Source: JBHGBM01 sp041946965
Lineage (GTDB): Bacteria > Acidobacteriota > Terriglobia > Bryobacterales > Bryobacteraceae
NCBI GenBank assembly: GCA_041946965.1
Contig: JBHGBM010000017.1
Span: 14,218 to 78,217 of the forward strand
Direction: 5' to 3'
DNA length: 64,000 nt
The notes below the pieces were generated by a model that was not told where the DNA came from, searched no databases, and saw only the letters and a program-made list of their open reading frames with translations. Positions 51,601 to 61,176 of the stretch are shown one piece after another; the first letter of the stretch is position 1; each line of letters starts with the position of its first letter. The position numbers were made by a program, and so were the translations under genes.

Positions 51601-54600
51601 ATGATTCGGTATTGCTTCTTAGCGACGTTGATCGCCGCCTCATGCGCCATGGCTCAGACGGGCGCCGGGCGTATCCAGGGAACCGTCAGGGACGCTTCCG
51701 GCGCTGTGGTGCCCGGAGCCAAGGTGACCGCCGTTCATCTGCCTACGGCCCGGGAATCCAGCACCACGGCCAACGAAATCGGTTTCTACCTCTTCCCCTC
51801 CGTTCAGAACGGGCCGTACCGGGTGACCGTCCAGGCATCGGGCATGGAGACCTTCAAGGGGGAGTTCCTGTTGCAGACCGGCGAAACGGCGGTCGTGGAC
51901 GCGACACTGAAGATCGGTGCCACCACGACCGAGGTTACGGTCACGGCGGACGCCGCGCCGCTGGTGACGACCACCGCGCCGACGCTCGCGGCAATCACGG
52001 ACCGCGCCCGCATCGACCAGTTGCCCATCAGCGGCCGGATGTTCCAGACGCTGGTCAGCCAGACCACGCCGGGCGTCGAAACCGGGAATCGCGTGTGGGG
52101 CGTCCAGTGGGGCCTCGAATACGTGCAGGACGGCGCCGTGATGTTGAACCGCGACACCGGCTCGATGTCGGGCCGCCCGCCCGGAATGGATACCATCGAG
52201 GAATTCCGCGTCGAGACCAGCGCCTCGTCGGCGAAGATGAATCGCCCCGGCGCGGTGATCGTGAACACCCGCTCGGGCTCCAACGATTTCCACGGCTCGC
52301 TGTTTGAGGTCATGCGCAACAACGATCTCGGTTTCGGCGTGGCGCGCCGTCGCGAGGACAAATGGAGCCGGCCCTCCCACATGGTCCGCAACGAGTTCGG
52401 CGCCTCGGGCGGCGGCCCTCTGTACCTGCCGAAAATCTACAACGGCAAGAACAGGACATTCGTGTTCCACGCTTACGAGGCGTACCGGAGCTTGAGCAGC
52501 AGCACGCTGGACGTCTCGGTGCCCAGCATGGCCATGCGCCAGGGTGATTTCAGCGGGCTCGTGGACAGCGCGGGCCGCAGGTATACGCTCTACGATCCCT
52601 GGACCACCGACGCCAAATGGAGCCGGCAGCCTTTCCCCAACAACCAGATCCCCATGCAGCGGCAGAGCCCGCTGGCCAAATACCTCTACAGCGTGACGCC
52701 GGAACCGACGCTGCCCGCGATCAACCCGCTGATCGGCAGCAACTGGTGGGGCCAGCAGCCCGATAACCGGCTGGACTGGACCATGACGACCCGCGTGGAT
52801 CACCGCCTCTCCGACCGCGACCAGATCTTCTTCCGCTACACCTACGGGCTGCGCGACGCGTTCGCGCAGTCCGGCAGTTCGCCCGTCACGCTGGACAATT
52901 CGGCCAACGCGCGGTGGCGTCCCATACGCGACAACACCGGTGTGGCCTCCTGGACCCACACCTTCTCGCCAACCTTCTTCAGCGAGACGCTGTTCACCGC
53001 CGCCGTTGAGGACATGGCCATCCTCAACATCGGCGACGACAAGAAGTGGGCCGACATGCTCGGCCTGCCGAATCCTTTCAACGAATACGGCTTCCCCACC
53101 ATCGGCGGCACCGGCGTGGGAATGATCTACGAAAACCCCGACAACCGGCGCAACAACATCTCCCACATCTTCAACATCGACGAGAACCTGACCAGGATCC
53201 GCGGCCGGCACGAGATCCAGTTCGGCGGGCGCTACCGCTTCGAGCAGATCGACGTGCTCCCGGACCAGCAGCAGCCCATGGGCGCGCACGACTTCGGCAG
53301 CCATGCCACCGGCTTGTACGATCCGGCGTCGGGCTCCACCTACGGCGCCGTGCCGCGCACCGGCCACGCTTCGGCCGACATGTTTCTCGGAGTCATCAAC
53401 AGCTACGGGGCCCGCTTCGTGCGCAAGTGGTACGACTTGAGCGTCCGGGAGCTGGGCCTGTACCTCCAGGACAACTTCAAAGTAAACGGCCGGCTGACGT
53501 TGAACTTCGGTTTGCGCTGGGAACTGGCGACACCGCCGCGGGAGAACAGCAACTACCTGACGGGATTCGATCCGAAGACGAAATCCGTGGTGAACGGCGC
53601 GGACTGGGACACCATGTACAAGATGGGCGCCACCCTGCCCTCCATCGTGAAGATCTTCCAGGACATGGGGGTCAAGTTCATCACGCCGGAGCAGGCCGGT
53701 CTGCCGCGCGACATGGTGTATATCAACAAGTGGGATTTCAACCCGCGCGCCGGTTTCGCCTACAGGTTCAGCTCGGGCTCGCGGCCCATCGTGATGCGCG
53801 GCGGCTACGGACTTTACGGCTACCCCATGCCGTTGCGCGCCTTCGATGCGCGCATGCGCTCGAACCCGCCCACGACCGCGCGGTTCACCTATCAGTTGTC
53901 GAACTCCGCCCAGACTCCCGACCGGCTGCCCAACTACGGCTTGCGCTCGGCGCCGTCCATCATCGCCGGAGTGAACAGCCGCGATGTGCTGGACCTGAAC
54001 AACGCCACCGGCATCAGCCGCGGGTCGTTCGTGGTGAGCTACTTCGATCCGCACCAGCCCACCACCCGCGCGCACGAGTGGAACCTGACCTTCGAGCGTG
54101 AAATCCTGGAGAACACGCTGGTCCGCGTCGGCTACAGCGGGACGCATGGAGCGCGGCTCGACATGTTTTCCTCCTACAACCAGGCGCCCAACGATTACAT
54201 CTGGTTCACCAGGGAAGGCGTGCCCCTGCCGACCGGAACCTACGCGAGCACCGCGCGGCGCGGCTTCGAGAACACCACCTTCGGGGACATCGAAGTCTAC
54301 CAGAAGAAGGGCTGGTCCAACTCGCAAAACGTCCAGTTCGAAGTGCAGCGGCGGTACTCGAAGGGTTACGGGTTCCAATTTTTCTATGTGTGGAGCAACT
54401 CGTTCAAGGCGGGCGGCGACGGGTCGAGCAACAGCCTGCCTCCGGTGAACGTCTTCATGCCCGGCGCCGTGCCCAGCGACGACGATGCGCGCATGCGGTT
54501 CCTGTTCTACTCGCGGGACACCGCCATCCCCAAGCACCGCTACAACTGGAACTTCATCGTGGACCTGCCGTTCGGGAAGAACAAGCGGCTCGCCGGCCAG

Positions 54601-55254
54601 GCCGGGCCGGTGCTGGACCGGATCATCGGCGGGTGGCAGCTCGCCGGCAGCGGGTCGATGACCAGCAACTGGTGGTCCCTGCCGACCGGCAACTGGCTGT
54701 TCCCCAATCCGCTGGAGATCTACGGGACCAAGTATAAAATCCAGGACTGCCGCAGCGGCGTCTGCTACGACGGCTACCTATATTACAACGGCTACATTCC
54801 GGCGACCCGCATCAACAGCTACGATCCGAAAACCGGCAAGCCGAACGGCGTAATGGGCGTGCCCTCCAACTACAAGCCGGCGCACACTCCGCTATGGCCG
54901 ATCCCGGCCAACGGCGGAAGCCCGTCGGACCCGATGTACAACTTCTATGACAGCAACACGGTGTGGGTCCCGCTGAAGAACGGCGTGCAGCAGCGCACCA
55001 CGCTCAATACCAACCTGCACCCCTGGAGAAACCAGTACAAATCGGGTCTGTACAGTTGGAATCAGAACGCTTCCCTGTTCAAGATCATCCGGGTCAACGA
55101 GCAGGTAAGGTTCCGGTTGAACATCGACTTTTTCAACGTGTTCAACATGCCGGGGATTCCCAAGACGCCGAACGCGAACACCGGCATCATCGACGCTCAG
55201 TATTCCGGCAATGGGGCGCGGGCGCTTCAGTTCGGGCTGCGCCTGAACTGGTAA
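51601..55254 (+). CDS. Oar-like TonB-dependent receptor with carboxypeptidase-regulatory domain
   Basis: This 1217-residue receptor starts at ATG 51601 (RYCFLATLIAASCAMAQ, a signal peptide); the frame is open 16 codons further back with no signal there. Regulatory-like domain: GTVRDASGAVVPGAKVTAVH, NEIGFYLFPSVQNGPYRV (about residues 20-105). Plug: ARIDQLPISGRMFQTLV, QDGAVMLNRDTGSMSG, AVIVNTRSGSNDFHGSLFE. The barrel contains DNFKVNGRLTLNFGLRWEL and RGRHEIQFGGRYRFEQ. It ends in QFGLRLNW, with Trp as the terminal aromatic residue. A CRSGVCYDGYLYYNGY stretch late in the barrel has a Cys pair, probably an extracellular loop. The ligand is unknown; the convergent gene is a Gfo/Idh/MocA oxidoreductase. 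Confidence 0.93.
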   Translation: MIRYCFLATLIAASCAMAQTGAGRIQGTVRDASGAVVPGAKVTAVHLPTARESSTTANEIGFYLFPSVQNGPYRVTVQASGMETFKGEFLLQTGETAVVDATLKIGATTTEVTVTADAAPLVTTTAPTLAAITDRARIDQLPISGRMFQTLVSQTTPGVETGNRVWGVQWGLEYVQDGAVMLNRDTGSMSGRPPGMDTIEEFRVETSASSAKMNRPGAVIVNTRSGSNDFHGSLFEVMRNNDLGFGVARRREDKWSRPSHMVRNEFGASGGGPLYLPKIYNGKNRTFVFHAYEAYRSLSSSTLDVSVPSMAMRQGDFSGLVDSAGRRYTLYDPWTTDAKWSRQPFPNNQIPMQRQSPLAKYLYSVTPEPTLPAINPLIGSNWWGQQPDNRLDWTMTTRVDHRLSDRDQIFFRYTYGLRDAFAQSGSSPVTLDNSANARWRPIRDNTGVASWTHTFSPTFFSETLFTAAVEDMAILNIGDDKKWADMLGLPNPFNEYGFPTIGGTGVGMIYENPDNRRNNISHIFNIDENLTRIRGRHEIQFGGRYRFEQIDVLPDQQQPMGAHDFGSHATGLYDPASGSTYGAVPRTGHASADMFLGVINSYGARFVRKWYDLSVRELGLYLQDNFKVNGRLTLNFGLRWELATPPRENSNYLTGFDPKTKSVVNGADWDTMYKMGATLPSIVKIFQDMGVKFITPEQAGLPRDMVYINKWDFNPRAGFAYRFSSGSRPIVMRGGYGLYGYPMPLRAFDARMRSNPPTTARFTYQLSNSAQTPDRLPNYGLRSAPSIIAGVNSRDVLDLNNATGISRGSFVVSYFDPHQPTTRAHEWNLTFEREILENTLVRVGYSGTHGARLDMFSSYNQAPNDYIWFTREGVPLPTGTYASTARRGFENTTFGDIEVYQKKGWSNSQNVQFEVQRRYSKGYGFQFFYVWSNSFKAGGDGSSNSLPPVNVFMPGAVPSDDDARMRFLFYSRDTAIPKHRYNWNFIVDLPFGKNKRLAGQAGPVLDRIIGGWQLAGSGSMTSNWWSLPTGNWLFPNPLEIYGTKYKIQDCRSGVCYDGYLYYNGYIPATRINSYDPKTGKPNGVMGVPSNYKPAHTPLWPIPANGGSPSDPMYNFYDSNTVWVPLKNGVQQRTTLNTNLHPWRNQYKSGLYSWNQNASLFKIIRVNEQVRFRLNIDFFNVFNMPGIPKTPNANTGIIDAQYSGNGARALQFGLRLNW

Positions 55255-55255
55255 C

Positions 55256-56722
55256 TCAGACCTTTTCCGGAATCACGTACGGCTTGCGGTACTCGCGCTT
55301 CACCAGGGCGTTGGCCTTCGCGGCGTGCGTCCCGGTGAAGCGCTCCGCGCGCGCGTCGATCGCGAGCCATGGGCCCAGCACCGCCGGCGTCCTGGAGAGA
55401 TCGACCCCGTGCACCGCCAGGTGCTCCGTGAAGCGGGTCCAGGAGTCGAGCGCGTCCTTGTCGGCGGACATGGCCTCGCGGATCTCGCCCGGCTTTGCCG
55501 CCGCGCCGATGCGGTACGAGATGTTCGCCGCGTGGCTCAGGCAGGCCGAGAGGTGCGCCGCTTCGATGTCGGTCTTGATGTCTTCGATCTTGCGGCTGCG
55601 GACGGCGCGGATGAAACTCGTTTGCGGATCCACGCGCCCGGCGTTGTCGAATTTGCGGATCTCGCGGCCGCCGTAGTCGAAGGCCGCTTCGGCGTCAACA
55701 TCGATGTAGCCGCCCTCGCACTGGAAGATGACGCCGGTGTTGGATCCCTTGCCGTCCCAGACATTGCGCAGGCGCACGCCCTTGCGCGTGACGGTGGTGA
55801 AGAAGTCCATCTCCTTGCCGCCGCGCCGGGCCGTCAGGCCGCGCACTTCGAAGATGACCGGCGCGGTGGGGTAATCGTACAAGGCGATCATGGTGTTCGG
55901 CACTTCGCCGGCGTCGTTGTGGACGAAACGGCCGCCCAGTCCCATGGCGCGGCGCGGCAGCCCCGGCTCGCCGAGCAACCATCGGATCTGGTCGAGCTGG
56001 TGCGGACCGTTGTTGGCGATCTCGCCGCCGCCGGTGTCCCACACCCAGTGCCAGTCGTAGTGCAGCTCCGCGCGGTCAATGGGACCCTTGCGCGCCGGAC
56101 CGCACCACAGGTCGTAGTCCACTGTTTCCGGTATGTGCCCCTTGCCGGGGACCTTGCCGATGGAGGGCCGCGGCTTGTAGTTGAACCCCTGAACCACCAG
56201 CACTTTCCCGAGCGCGCCCGAGCGAAGGAAGGCAGCCGCCTGGTCACTGGCCGGATGGGAGCGCAAGTCGAGATCGCCCTGCACCACTCGCCGGTACTTG
56301 CGCGCGGCTTCCACCATCTTGCGGCCTTCCCAAATGTTGTGCGACACCGGCTTTTCGACGCACACATCCTTGCCCGCCTGGCACGCCCAGACCGTGAGCA
56401 GCGCGTGCCAGTGGTTCGGCGTCGCCGTGGAGACGGCGTCGATATCCTTGCGCTCGAGCAGCTTCCGGATATCGACATATCCATCCACCTGGATGCCGCT
56501 CTTCTTCAGGTTCGCCACCTCGCGGTCGAGAATAGCCCTGTCTGCATCGCACAGCGCGACAATGCGGACTCCGGGCATCTTCACGTAATTGCGGATGTGA
56601 GTGCGGCCGTGGCCGCGGAAGCCCGCCACCGCCACGCGTATGTCGCCGTTGGCGCCCAACACCCTGGCGCCGGGCAGCGCCAACGCCGCAGTGGATTGTT
56701 GCAGGAACGATCGCCTGTTCAT
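55256..56722 (-). CDS. Gfo/Idh/MocA family oxidoreductase with Tat-type leader
   Basis: This 488-residue protein starts at ATG 56722 (MNRRSFLQQSTAALALPG, a Tat-like signal). The NAD(P)-binding Rossmann domain opens with IRVAVAGFRGHGRTHI. The conserved EKPVSHNIWEG stretch holds the catalytic Lys of the family. The C-terminal alpha/beta domain includes WDTGGGEIANNGPHQLDQIRWLL (seen in part), with His and Asp near the active site. The family oxidises or rearranges sugars and inositols. Exported members with a bound cofactor are known (for example glucose-fructose oxidoreductase), so a periplasmic role is credible. It is convergent with the receptor gene, 1 nt apart. Confidence 0.9.
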   Translation of the reverse strand: MNRRSFLQQSTAALALPGARVLGANGDIRVAVAGFRGHGRTHIRNYVKMPGVRIVALCDADRAILDREVANLKKSGIQVDGYVDIRKLLERKDIDAVSTATPNHWHALLTVWACQAGKDVCVEKPVSHNIWEGRKMVEAARKYRRVVQGDLDLRSHPASDQAAAFLRSGALGKVLVVQGFNYKPRPSIGKVPGKGHIPETVDYDLWCGPARKGPIDRAELHYDWHWVWDTGGGEIANNGPHQLDQIRWLLGEPGLPRRAMGLGGRFVHNDAGEVPNTMIALYDYPTAPVIFEVRGLTARRGGKEMDFFTTVTRKGVRLRNVWDGKGSNTGVIFQCEGGYIDVDAEAAFDYGGREIRKFDNAGRVDPQTSFIRAVRSRKIEDIKTDIEAAHLSACLSHAANISYRIGAAAKPGEIREAMSADKDALDSWTRFTEHLAVHGVDLSRTPAVLGPWLAIDARAERFTGTHAAKANALVKREYRKPYVIPEKV

Positions 56723-56793
56723 GTGTGCCTCGGCAACACAGTCTAGCCGAATGGCGCTCCGGCGTCCACGCCGGCGTTGTGCCACGATGGAAC

Positions 56794-59127
56794 TTGGTTC
56801 CGCTTCCCATAGACCCGTTCGTGCCGGAGATTGCGGCCCGCCTGCGGCGCGAGCCGAACCTCGTCATCGAAGCGCCGCCCGGCGCAGGCAAAACCACGCG
56901 TGTGCCGCCCGCGCTGCTCGGGCTCGGCGGCGAAGTGCTGGTGCTGGAGCCGCGCCGGCTGGCCGCGAGGCTGGCGGCCCGGCGTGTGGCGTTCGAACTG
57001 GGGGAACGCCTCGGCGAAACCGTGGGTTACCAGGTGCGCTTCGAGGAAGCGGCGGGGCCGCGCACGCGGCTGCGCTTTCTGACCGAGGGCGTGCTCACGC
57101 GGCGCCTGCTCTCCGACCCCGAGCTGCGCGGCGTACGCGCGGTGGTCCTGGACGAATTTCACGAGCGGCGCCTGGAAGGCGATCTCGCCCTGGCGCTGCT
57201 GCGCCGGTTGCAGCGCACCGCGCGGCGGGACCTGCGCCTGGCGGCCATGTCCGCCACGCTCGAAGCGGAACGCGCCGCGCGTTACCTGGAGTGCGGCATG
57301 GTGCGCTCGGAGGGGCGGCTCTACGAGCTGAACATTGAGTACACCCCCTACTCCGCCGAGCCGCTCGAACGGCAGGTGGCGGCGGCGCTGGAACGTATCG
57401 GCCCGGGCGGCGGGCACGTGCTCGTGTTCCTTCCCGGGGCGGCGGAAATCCGGCGCGCGATGGCTGCGTGCGGACCCGCGGCGCGGCGGCTCGGGCTTAC
57501 GCCGCTGCCGCTCCACGGCGATCAATCCCCCGAGGACCAGGAGCGCGCGGTGGCGCCCTCGGCCGAACGCAAGCTGATCCTCTCCACCAACGTCGCCGAA
57601 AGCTCCGTCACCATCGAGGGCGTCACGGCGGTGATCGATAGCGGCCTGGCGCGCGTTCCGAGCTACTCTCCGTGGTCCGGCCTGCCCACGCTGCAAGTGG
57701 CGCGCGTGAGCCAGGCCTCCTGCAACCAGCGCGCGGGACGCGCGGGGCGCACCGGGCCGGGGCGCGTGATCCGGCTCTACACGCTCGACGATTTCGTCCG
57801 GCGGCCCGCGCACGACACGCCCGAGATCCTGCGCGCGGACCTCGCGCCCGCCGCGCTGCAATTGCTCGCCATGGGCGTGACGCCGGCCGAGCTTCCCTGG
57901 CTGGATGCGCCGCCCGAAGCCGCTCTGGAAGCCGCCAGATCGCTCCTCGCCGCCATGGGCGCGACAGCCGGGAACAGCCTTACGGCCGTCGGGCGCGAGA
58001 TGGCCCGCTATCCCCTGCACCCGCGCGTGGCCCGGTTGGTGGTGGAAGCGGCGCGCCACGGCGTGGGCCGGCGGGCCTGCGAGATCGCGGCGGTGTTGAG
58101 CGCGGGCGAGCGACTGCCCGCCGAACCGCGCCACGCGTCGCGCTCGGACCTGCTGGTGCTGGCGGAATCCGAGTGGCAGCCGCAGACGGCACAAGTGCTG
58201 CGGCAGATCGAGCGCATGGCCGGCAGGCCGCGGCGCGGCGGAAGCGAGGACGATCTGCTGCTCTCCGTGCTGGCCGCGTTTCCCGACCGCGTGGCGCGGC
58301 GCCGGCCCAACGGCGAATTGCAGCTCGCCGGCGGCGGATCCGCCGCGCTCTCCCCCGCCAGCACCGTGCGCGACGCGGAATTCCTGGTGGCCGTCGAAGT
58401 GGAGGACCGCCCCGACCAGCGCCTTCCCTTGGTGCGGCTCGCCAGCGCCATCGAGCCTGAGTGGCTGCTCGACCTGTTTCCGGACCGCGTTTCCGAACGG
58501 CGCGAAGCGCAGTGGAACCGCGCGGCCGAGCGTGTGGAGGGCGCCAGCGCGCTGCTCTTCGATCAACTCGTGATCGAAGAAAGCCGCGGCGCGCCGGACC
58601 CCGGAGAGGCCTCGCGCCTGCTGGCCGAAAAGGCGCTCGAGGCCGGCGTGGAGCGCTTCACGGACCCGGAGGAACTCGAGGGCTTTCTCGCCCGCGTGGA
58701 GCACGCCGCTCTCCCTACGCCGGACGTGAAGGCCGCGCTCGCCTCGCTATGCCGTGGGCTGCGCAGCTTCGCCGAGCTCAAAGACCGCGGCGGGCTGATC
58801 CGCGCCCTCCAGGAGAAGTTGCCGATGCGGGTGTTGGAGCAGGCTGCGCCGGAGCGCATACGGCTGCCCGGCGGCCGCACCGTCAAGGTCCACTACGAGC
58901 GCGGCAAGCCGCCCTGGATCGCTTCGCGGCTCCAGGACTTCTTCGGCATGACGGAGACGCCGCGCCTGGGCGGAACGCCGGTGGTGGTGCACCTGCTCGC
59001 GCCCAATCACCGTCCGGTGCAGATGACCACGGACCTGGCGGGCTTCTGGGAGCGCCTGTACCCGCAGGTGCGCCGCGAGCTTTCCCGCCGTTACCCACGC
59101 CATGCCTGGCCGGAAAAGCCTACCTGA
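56794..59127 (+). CDS. hrpB: ATP-dependent RNA helicase HrpB
   Basis: This protein of about 777 residues probably starts at TTG 56794 (VPLPIDPFVPEIAARL); GTG at 56779 and 56725 are alternatives. DEAH/RHA helicase motifs are present: Walker A APPGAGKTTRVP, the DEFH form VVLDEFHERRLEGDLA typical of HrpB, SAT as AAMSATLEAE, and QRAGRAGRTGPGR as motif VI. An HA2 domain follows, and the HrpB C-terminal domain (PGGRTVKVHYERGKPPWIASR, seen in part; RRYPRHAWPEKPT) ends the protein. HrpB is a widespread non-essential helicase of uncertain cellular role. Its end overlaps the convergent GH10 gene by 8 nt. Confidence 0.93.
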   Translation: MVPLPIDPFVPEIAARLRREPNLVIEAPPGAGKTTRVPPALLGLGGEVLVLEPRRLAARLAARRVAFELGERLGETVGYQVRFEEAAGPRTRLRFLTEGVLTRRLLSDPELRGVRAVVLDEFHERRLEGDLALALLRRLQRTARRDLRLAAMSATLEAERAARYLECGMVRSEGRLYELNIEYTPYSAEPLERQVAAALERIGPGGGHVLVFLPGAAEIRRAMAACGPAARRLGLTPLPLHGDQSPEDQERAVAPSAERKLILSTNVAESSVTIEGVTAVIDSGLARVPSYSPWSGLPTLQVARVSQASCNQRAGRAGRTGPGRVIRLYTLDDFVRRPAHDTPEILRADLAPAALQLLAMGVTPAELPWLDAPPEAALEAARSLLAAMGATAGNSLTAVGREMARYPLHPRVARLVVEAARHGVGRRACEIAAVLSAGERLPAEPRHASRSDLLVLAESEWQPQTAQVLRQIERMAGRPRRGGSEDDLLLSVLAAFPDRVARRRPNGELQLAGGGSAALSPASTVRDAEFLVAVEVEDRPDQRLPLVRLASAIEPEWLLDLFPDRVSERREAQWNRAAERVEGASALLFDQLVIEESRGAPDPGEASRLLAEKALEAGVERFTDPEELEGFLARVEHAALPTPDVKAALASLCRGLRSFAELKDRGGLIRALQEKLPMRVLEQAAPERIRLPGGRTVKVHYERGKPPWIASRLQDFFGMTETPRLGGTPVVVHLLAPNHRPVQMTTDLAGFWERLYPQVRRELSRRYPRHAWPEKPT

Positions 59128-60316
59128 GAACCACGCTGACCTCGCGGCCTCCGCGCGGAAGCGCGACCTCCACACGGCGGCCGGAAACCTCGATTTCGTA
59201 CTCGCCCAGGAAGCCGCGCGTGGCGTACACCCCGTCCGCGTCCGTTTCGCCCGCCGCGTTCGTCCACCACTCGTGGAAAACCAGGCCGCGGAAGACCTCC
59301 GCATTCGGCTTGGGCGACCAGTCCCGGCGGTACATCGCACCGCGCGGGCGCCAGTGGCGGCCTTCCCAGAATCCCCACATGAGAAAGCCGTCCACCGCGG
59401 GGTGGCTGAAGACCGCGGTCAAGAAATCGCGCGTGTACTTGGCCTGCAACTGCTGGTCGTCGATGTCGATATCGAACTCCGTCACCTGTATGCGCTTGCC
59501 GAGCTTTGCGAAACGGTCCAGGATCTCCAGGACGCGCGCCGGCGGCGTGAGTTTCGCGTTGAAGTGCCCCTGCATCCCTATGCCCTGCACGGGCGCGCCG
59601 AGCCGGTCGAGCATTTTGATGGTGTTGTAGTAGTAGTCCTGGTGCTTCGCGTCCGCGCCGCCCGCCGAGAGGATGGAGAAATCGTTGATGTAGAGCAGCG
59701 CGCCGGGGTCCGCTTCGCGCGCCTTGCGGAACCATTCGGCCATGACCTCGTCGCCGAGGATCTTCAGCAGGTCGCGGCTGCTGTAGGGTTCGTTGACCAC
59801 GTCCCACTCGGTAACGAGGCCGCGCACGGCGGAGGCTTCCTCCGCGATGTGGCTGTTGACGCGCCCCGCAAGATCCGCGGGATTCGACGCGAGCCCTGGC
59901 AAGTCGGGCGGCAGCCATTTCCAGCCCGGCCACACCAGGTTATGCCCGCGGATGTCCGTAATGCCGTGCGCGCGCAGCCAGCCCAGCGCGTCGAGCGCGC
60001 GCCGCCGGTTGCGCTCCCACTGCGGCCACTTCAGATCGTTCTCCAGCACCACTTTGTTGAACAGCTCGAGAACCGTCTTGCGGTAACGCTCCGCATCGGG
60101 GGACTCCGCGAGCAACACCTCGGCCGCCACCGCCGTGCCGAAGCCGAAGGCGTGGCGCTTCATCTGCACGCGTACACCGGCGCGCGGAACGGGCCTGCCG
60201 CGCGCGTCGCGCACCACGACGCGCAAGTCGGCCTTGCGGATCTGCTCGATGCGCGCGGCGGCGCCCGCCTCCCAACCCTGGCCCCAGATCAGCAAGGCCG
60301 GCAACGCTGATAGCAT
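59120..60316 (-). CDS. Glycoside hydrolase family 10 endo-beta-1,4-xylanase, exported
   Basis: This 398-residue protein has a short hydrophobic leader (MLSALPALLIWGQGWEAGAA). A small N-terminal beta domain (ADLRVVVRDARGRPVPRAGV) precedes the GH10 barrel. The acid/base Glu is in TEWDVVNEPYSS and the nucleophile Glu in KRIQVTEFDID. NDLKWPQWER and RGHNLVWPGWKWLP are the other GH10 signatures. These retaining enzymes cut xylan. The added N-terminal domain resembles that of rhamnogalacturonan/xylan-acting GH10 proteins in Bacteroidetes and Acidobacteria. Ten nt separate its start from the divergent Cas6-like gene. Confidence 0.92.
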   Translation of the reverse strand: MLSALPALLIWGQGWEAGAAARIEQIRKADLRVVVRDARGRPVPRAGVRVQMKRHAFGFGTAVAAEVLLAESPDAERYRKTVLELFNKVVLENDLKWPQWERNRRRALDALGWLRAHGITDIRGHNLVWPGWKWLPPDLPGLASNPADLAGRVNSHIAEEASAVRGLVTEWDVVNEPYSSRDLLKILGDEVMAEWFRKAREADPGALLYINDFSILSAGGADAKHQDYYYNTIKMLDRLGAPVQGIGMQGHFNAKLTPPARVLEILDRFAKLGKRIQVTEFDIDIDDQQLQAKYTRDFLTAVFSHPAVDGFLMWGFWEGRHWRPRGAMYRRDWSPKPNAEVFRGLVFHEWWTNAAGETDADGVYATRGFLGEYEIEVSGRRVEVALPRGGREVSVVLR

Positions 60317-60325
60317 GGACTTATC

Positions 60326-61168
60326 CTGACGCTCGAATTATATCTGCTGCGCTTCCGCTTCGTCGCGCGGGAGGAGATTCAGTTCCCGCCCGGCAGGACG
60401 GGCAACGCCATCCGCGGCCCGTTCGGCGCGGCGTTCAAGCGCATCGCGTGCGTGCCGGAGTGCCGGGATGCGCGCACCTGCCCGCGCCGCGCCGAGTGCG
60501 TCTACGCGCGCGTGTTCGAGCCCGCAGCGGCGGGACGCGGACCCAGCGGCCTCTCCGACCGGCCACGTCCGTTCGTCTTCCGCGTGCGTCACCTCGACGG
60601 CGCGCACATCCCCGCGGGCGCGGAATTCGAAATCGGGCTGAACGTCTTCGAACCGCCCGTGGCAGAGTTCGAGCAGGCGCTGGGCGAGATGCTGCGCGGA
60701 CGCGCCGAATTGGCCGAACGGCTCACCAGCCGGCTCACCTGGAGCCTGGAACCAGACCAACGGCGCGCCCGCCGCGTGCGCGTCGAGTTCCTTACGCCAA
60801 CCGAGCTGAAGGCCGGGGAGCGCCTCGCCGCCCAGCCCGGCTTCCGCGTCCTGTTCGCGCGCATCCGCGACCGCCTCAGTACCCTGCGCGCGCTCTACGG
60901 ACCCGGACCGCTGGAAATCGACTTTCGCGCGATGGGAGAGCGCGCCGCCCGCGTGCGCACCACGGCTTGCGAACTGCACCGCGTGGAAACCGAGCGCCGC
61001 AGCGCGCGTACCGGCCAGGTGCATCCGCTGGGCGGATTTACGGGCTGGGCGGAATACGAGGGTGAGCTGGGCGAGTTTCTGCCGCATCTCGAAGCCGCGC
61101 GCTGGACCGGTGTGGGCCGCCACACGGTGTGGGGAAACGGCGAGATCGCCGTCGCCAAGGTAGAATAG
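60326..61168 (+). CDS. cas6: Cas6-like pre-crRNA endoribonuclease, isolated, start codon unclear
   Basis: The Cas6-like sequence covers about 280 residues. The N-terminus (LYLLRFRFVAREEIQFPPG, RGPFGAAFKRIAC, then a four-Cys cluster ending VYARVFEP) lies upstream of the first GTG at 60452, so the real start is earlier. The frame is closed by a TAG at 60311, and only CTG 60326 or ATC 60323 are candidate starts; an ATG at 60315 is out of frame. The C-terminal half has FLTPTELKAGERL and the RAMP G-loop (GGFTGWAEYEGELGEFLP, GVGRHTVWGNGEI). No other cas gene or array is nearby, and the I-G locus at the window start uses Csb2 instead. It may be a stray or repurposed Cas6, or a gene with a start-region frameshift. 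Confidence 0.8.
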   Translation: MTLELYLLRFRFVAREEIQFPPGRTGNAIRGPFGAAFKRIACVPECRDARTCPRRAECVYARVFEPAAAGRGPSGLSDRPRPFVFRVRHLDGAHIPAGAEFEIGLNVFEPPVAEFEQALGEMLRGRAELAERLTSRLTWSLEPDQRRARRVRVEFLTPTELKAGERLAAQPGFRVLFARIRDRLSTLRALYGPGPLEIDFRAMGERAARVRTTACELHRVETERRSARTGQVHPLGGFTGWAEYEGELGEFLPHLEAARWTGVGRHTVWGNGEIAVAKVE

Positions 61169-61176
61169 CGTTCGCT

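Noticed and set aside
51640..54537. 965-codon minus-strand open frame
   Set aside because: It lies opposite the third TonB receptor and has biased composition with no known domain.
60338..61123. Minus-strand gene opposite the Cas6-like gene
   Set aside because: It shows no motifs, whereas the plus strand shows the RAMP G-loop and cysteine cluster of Cas6.
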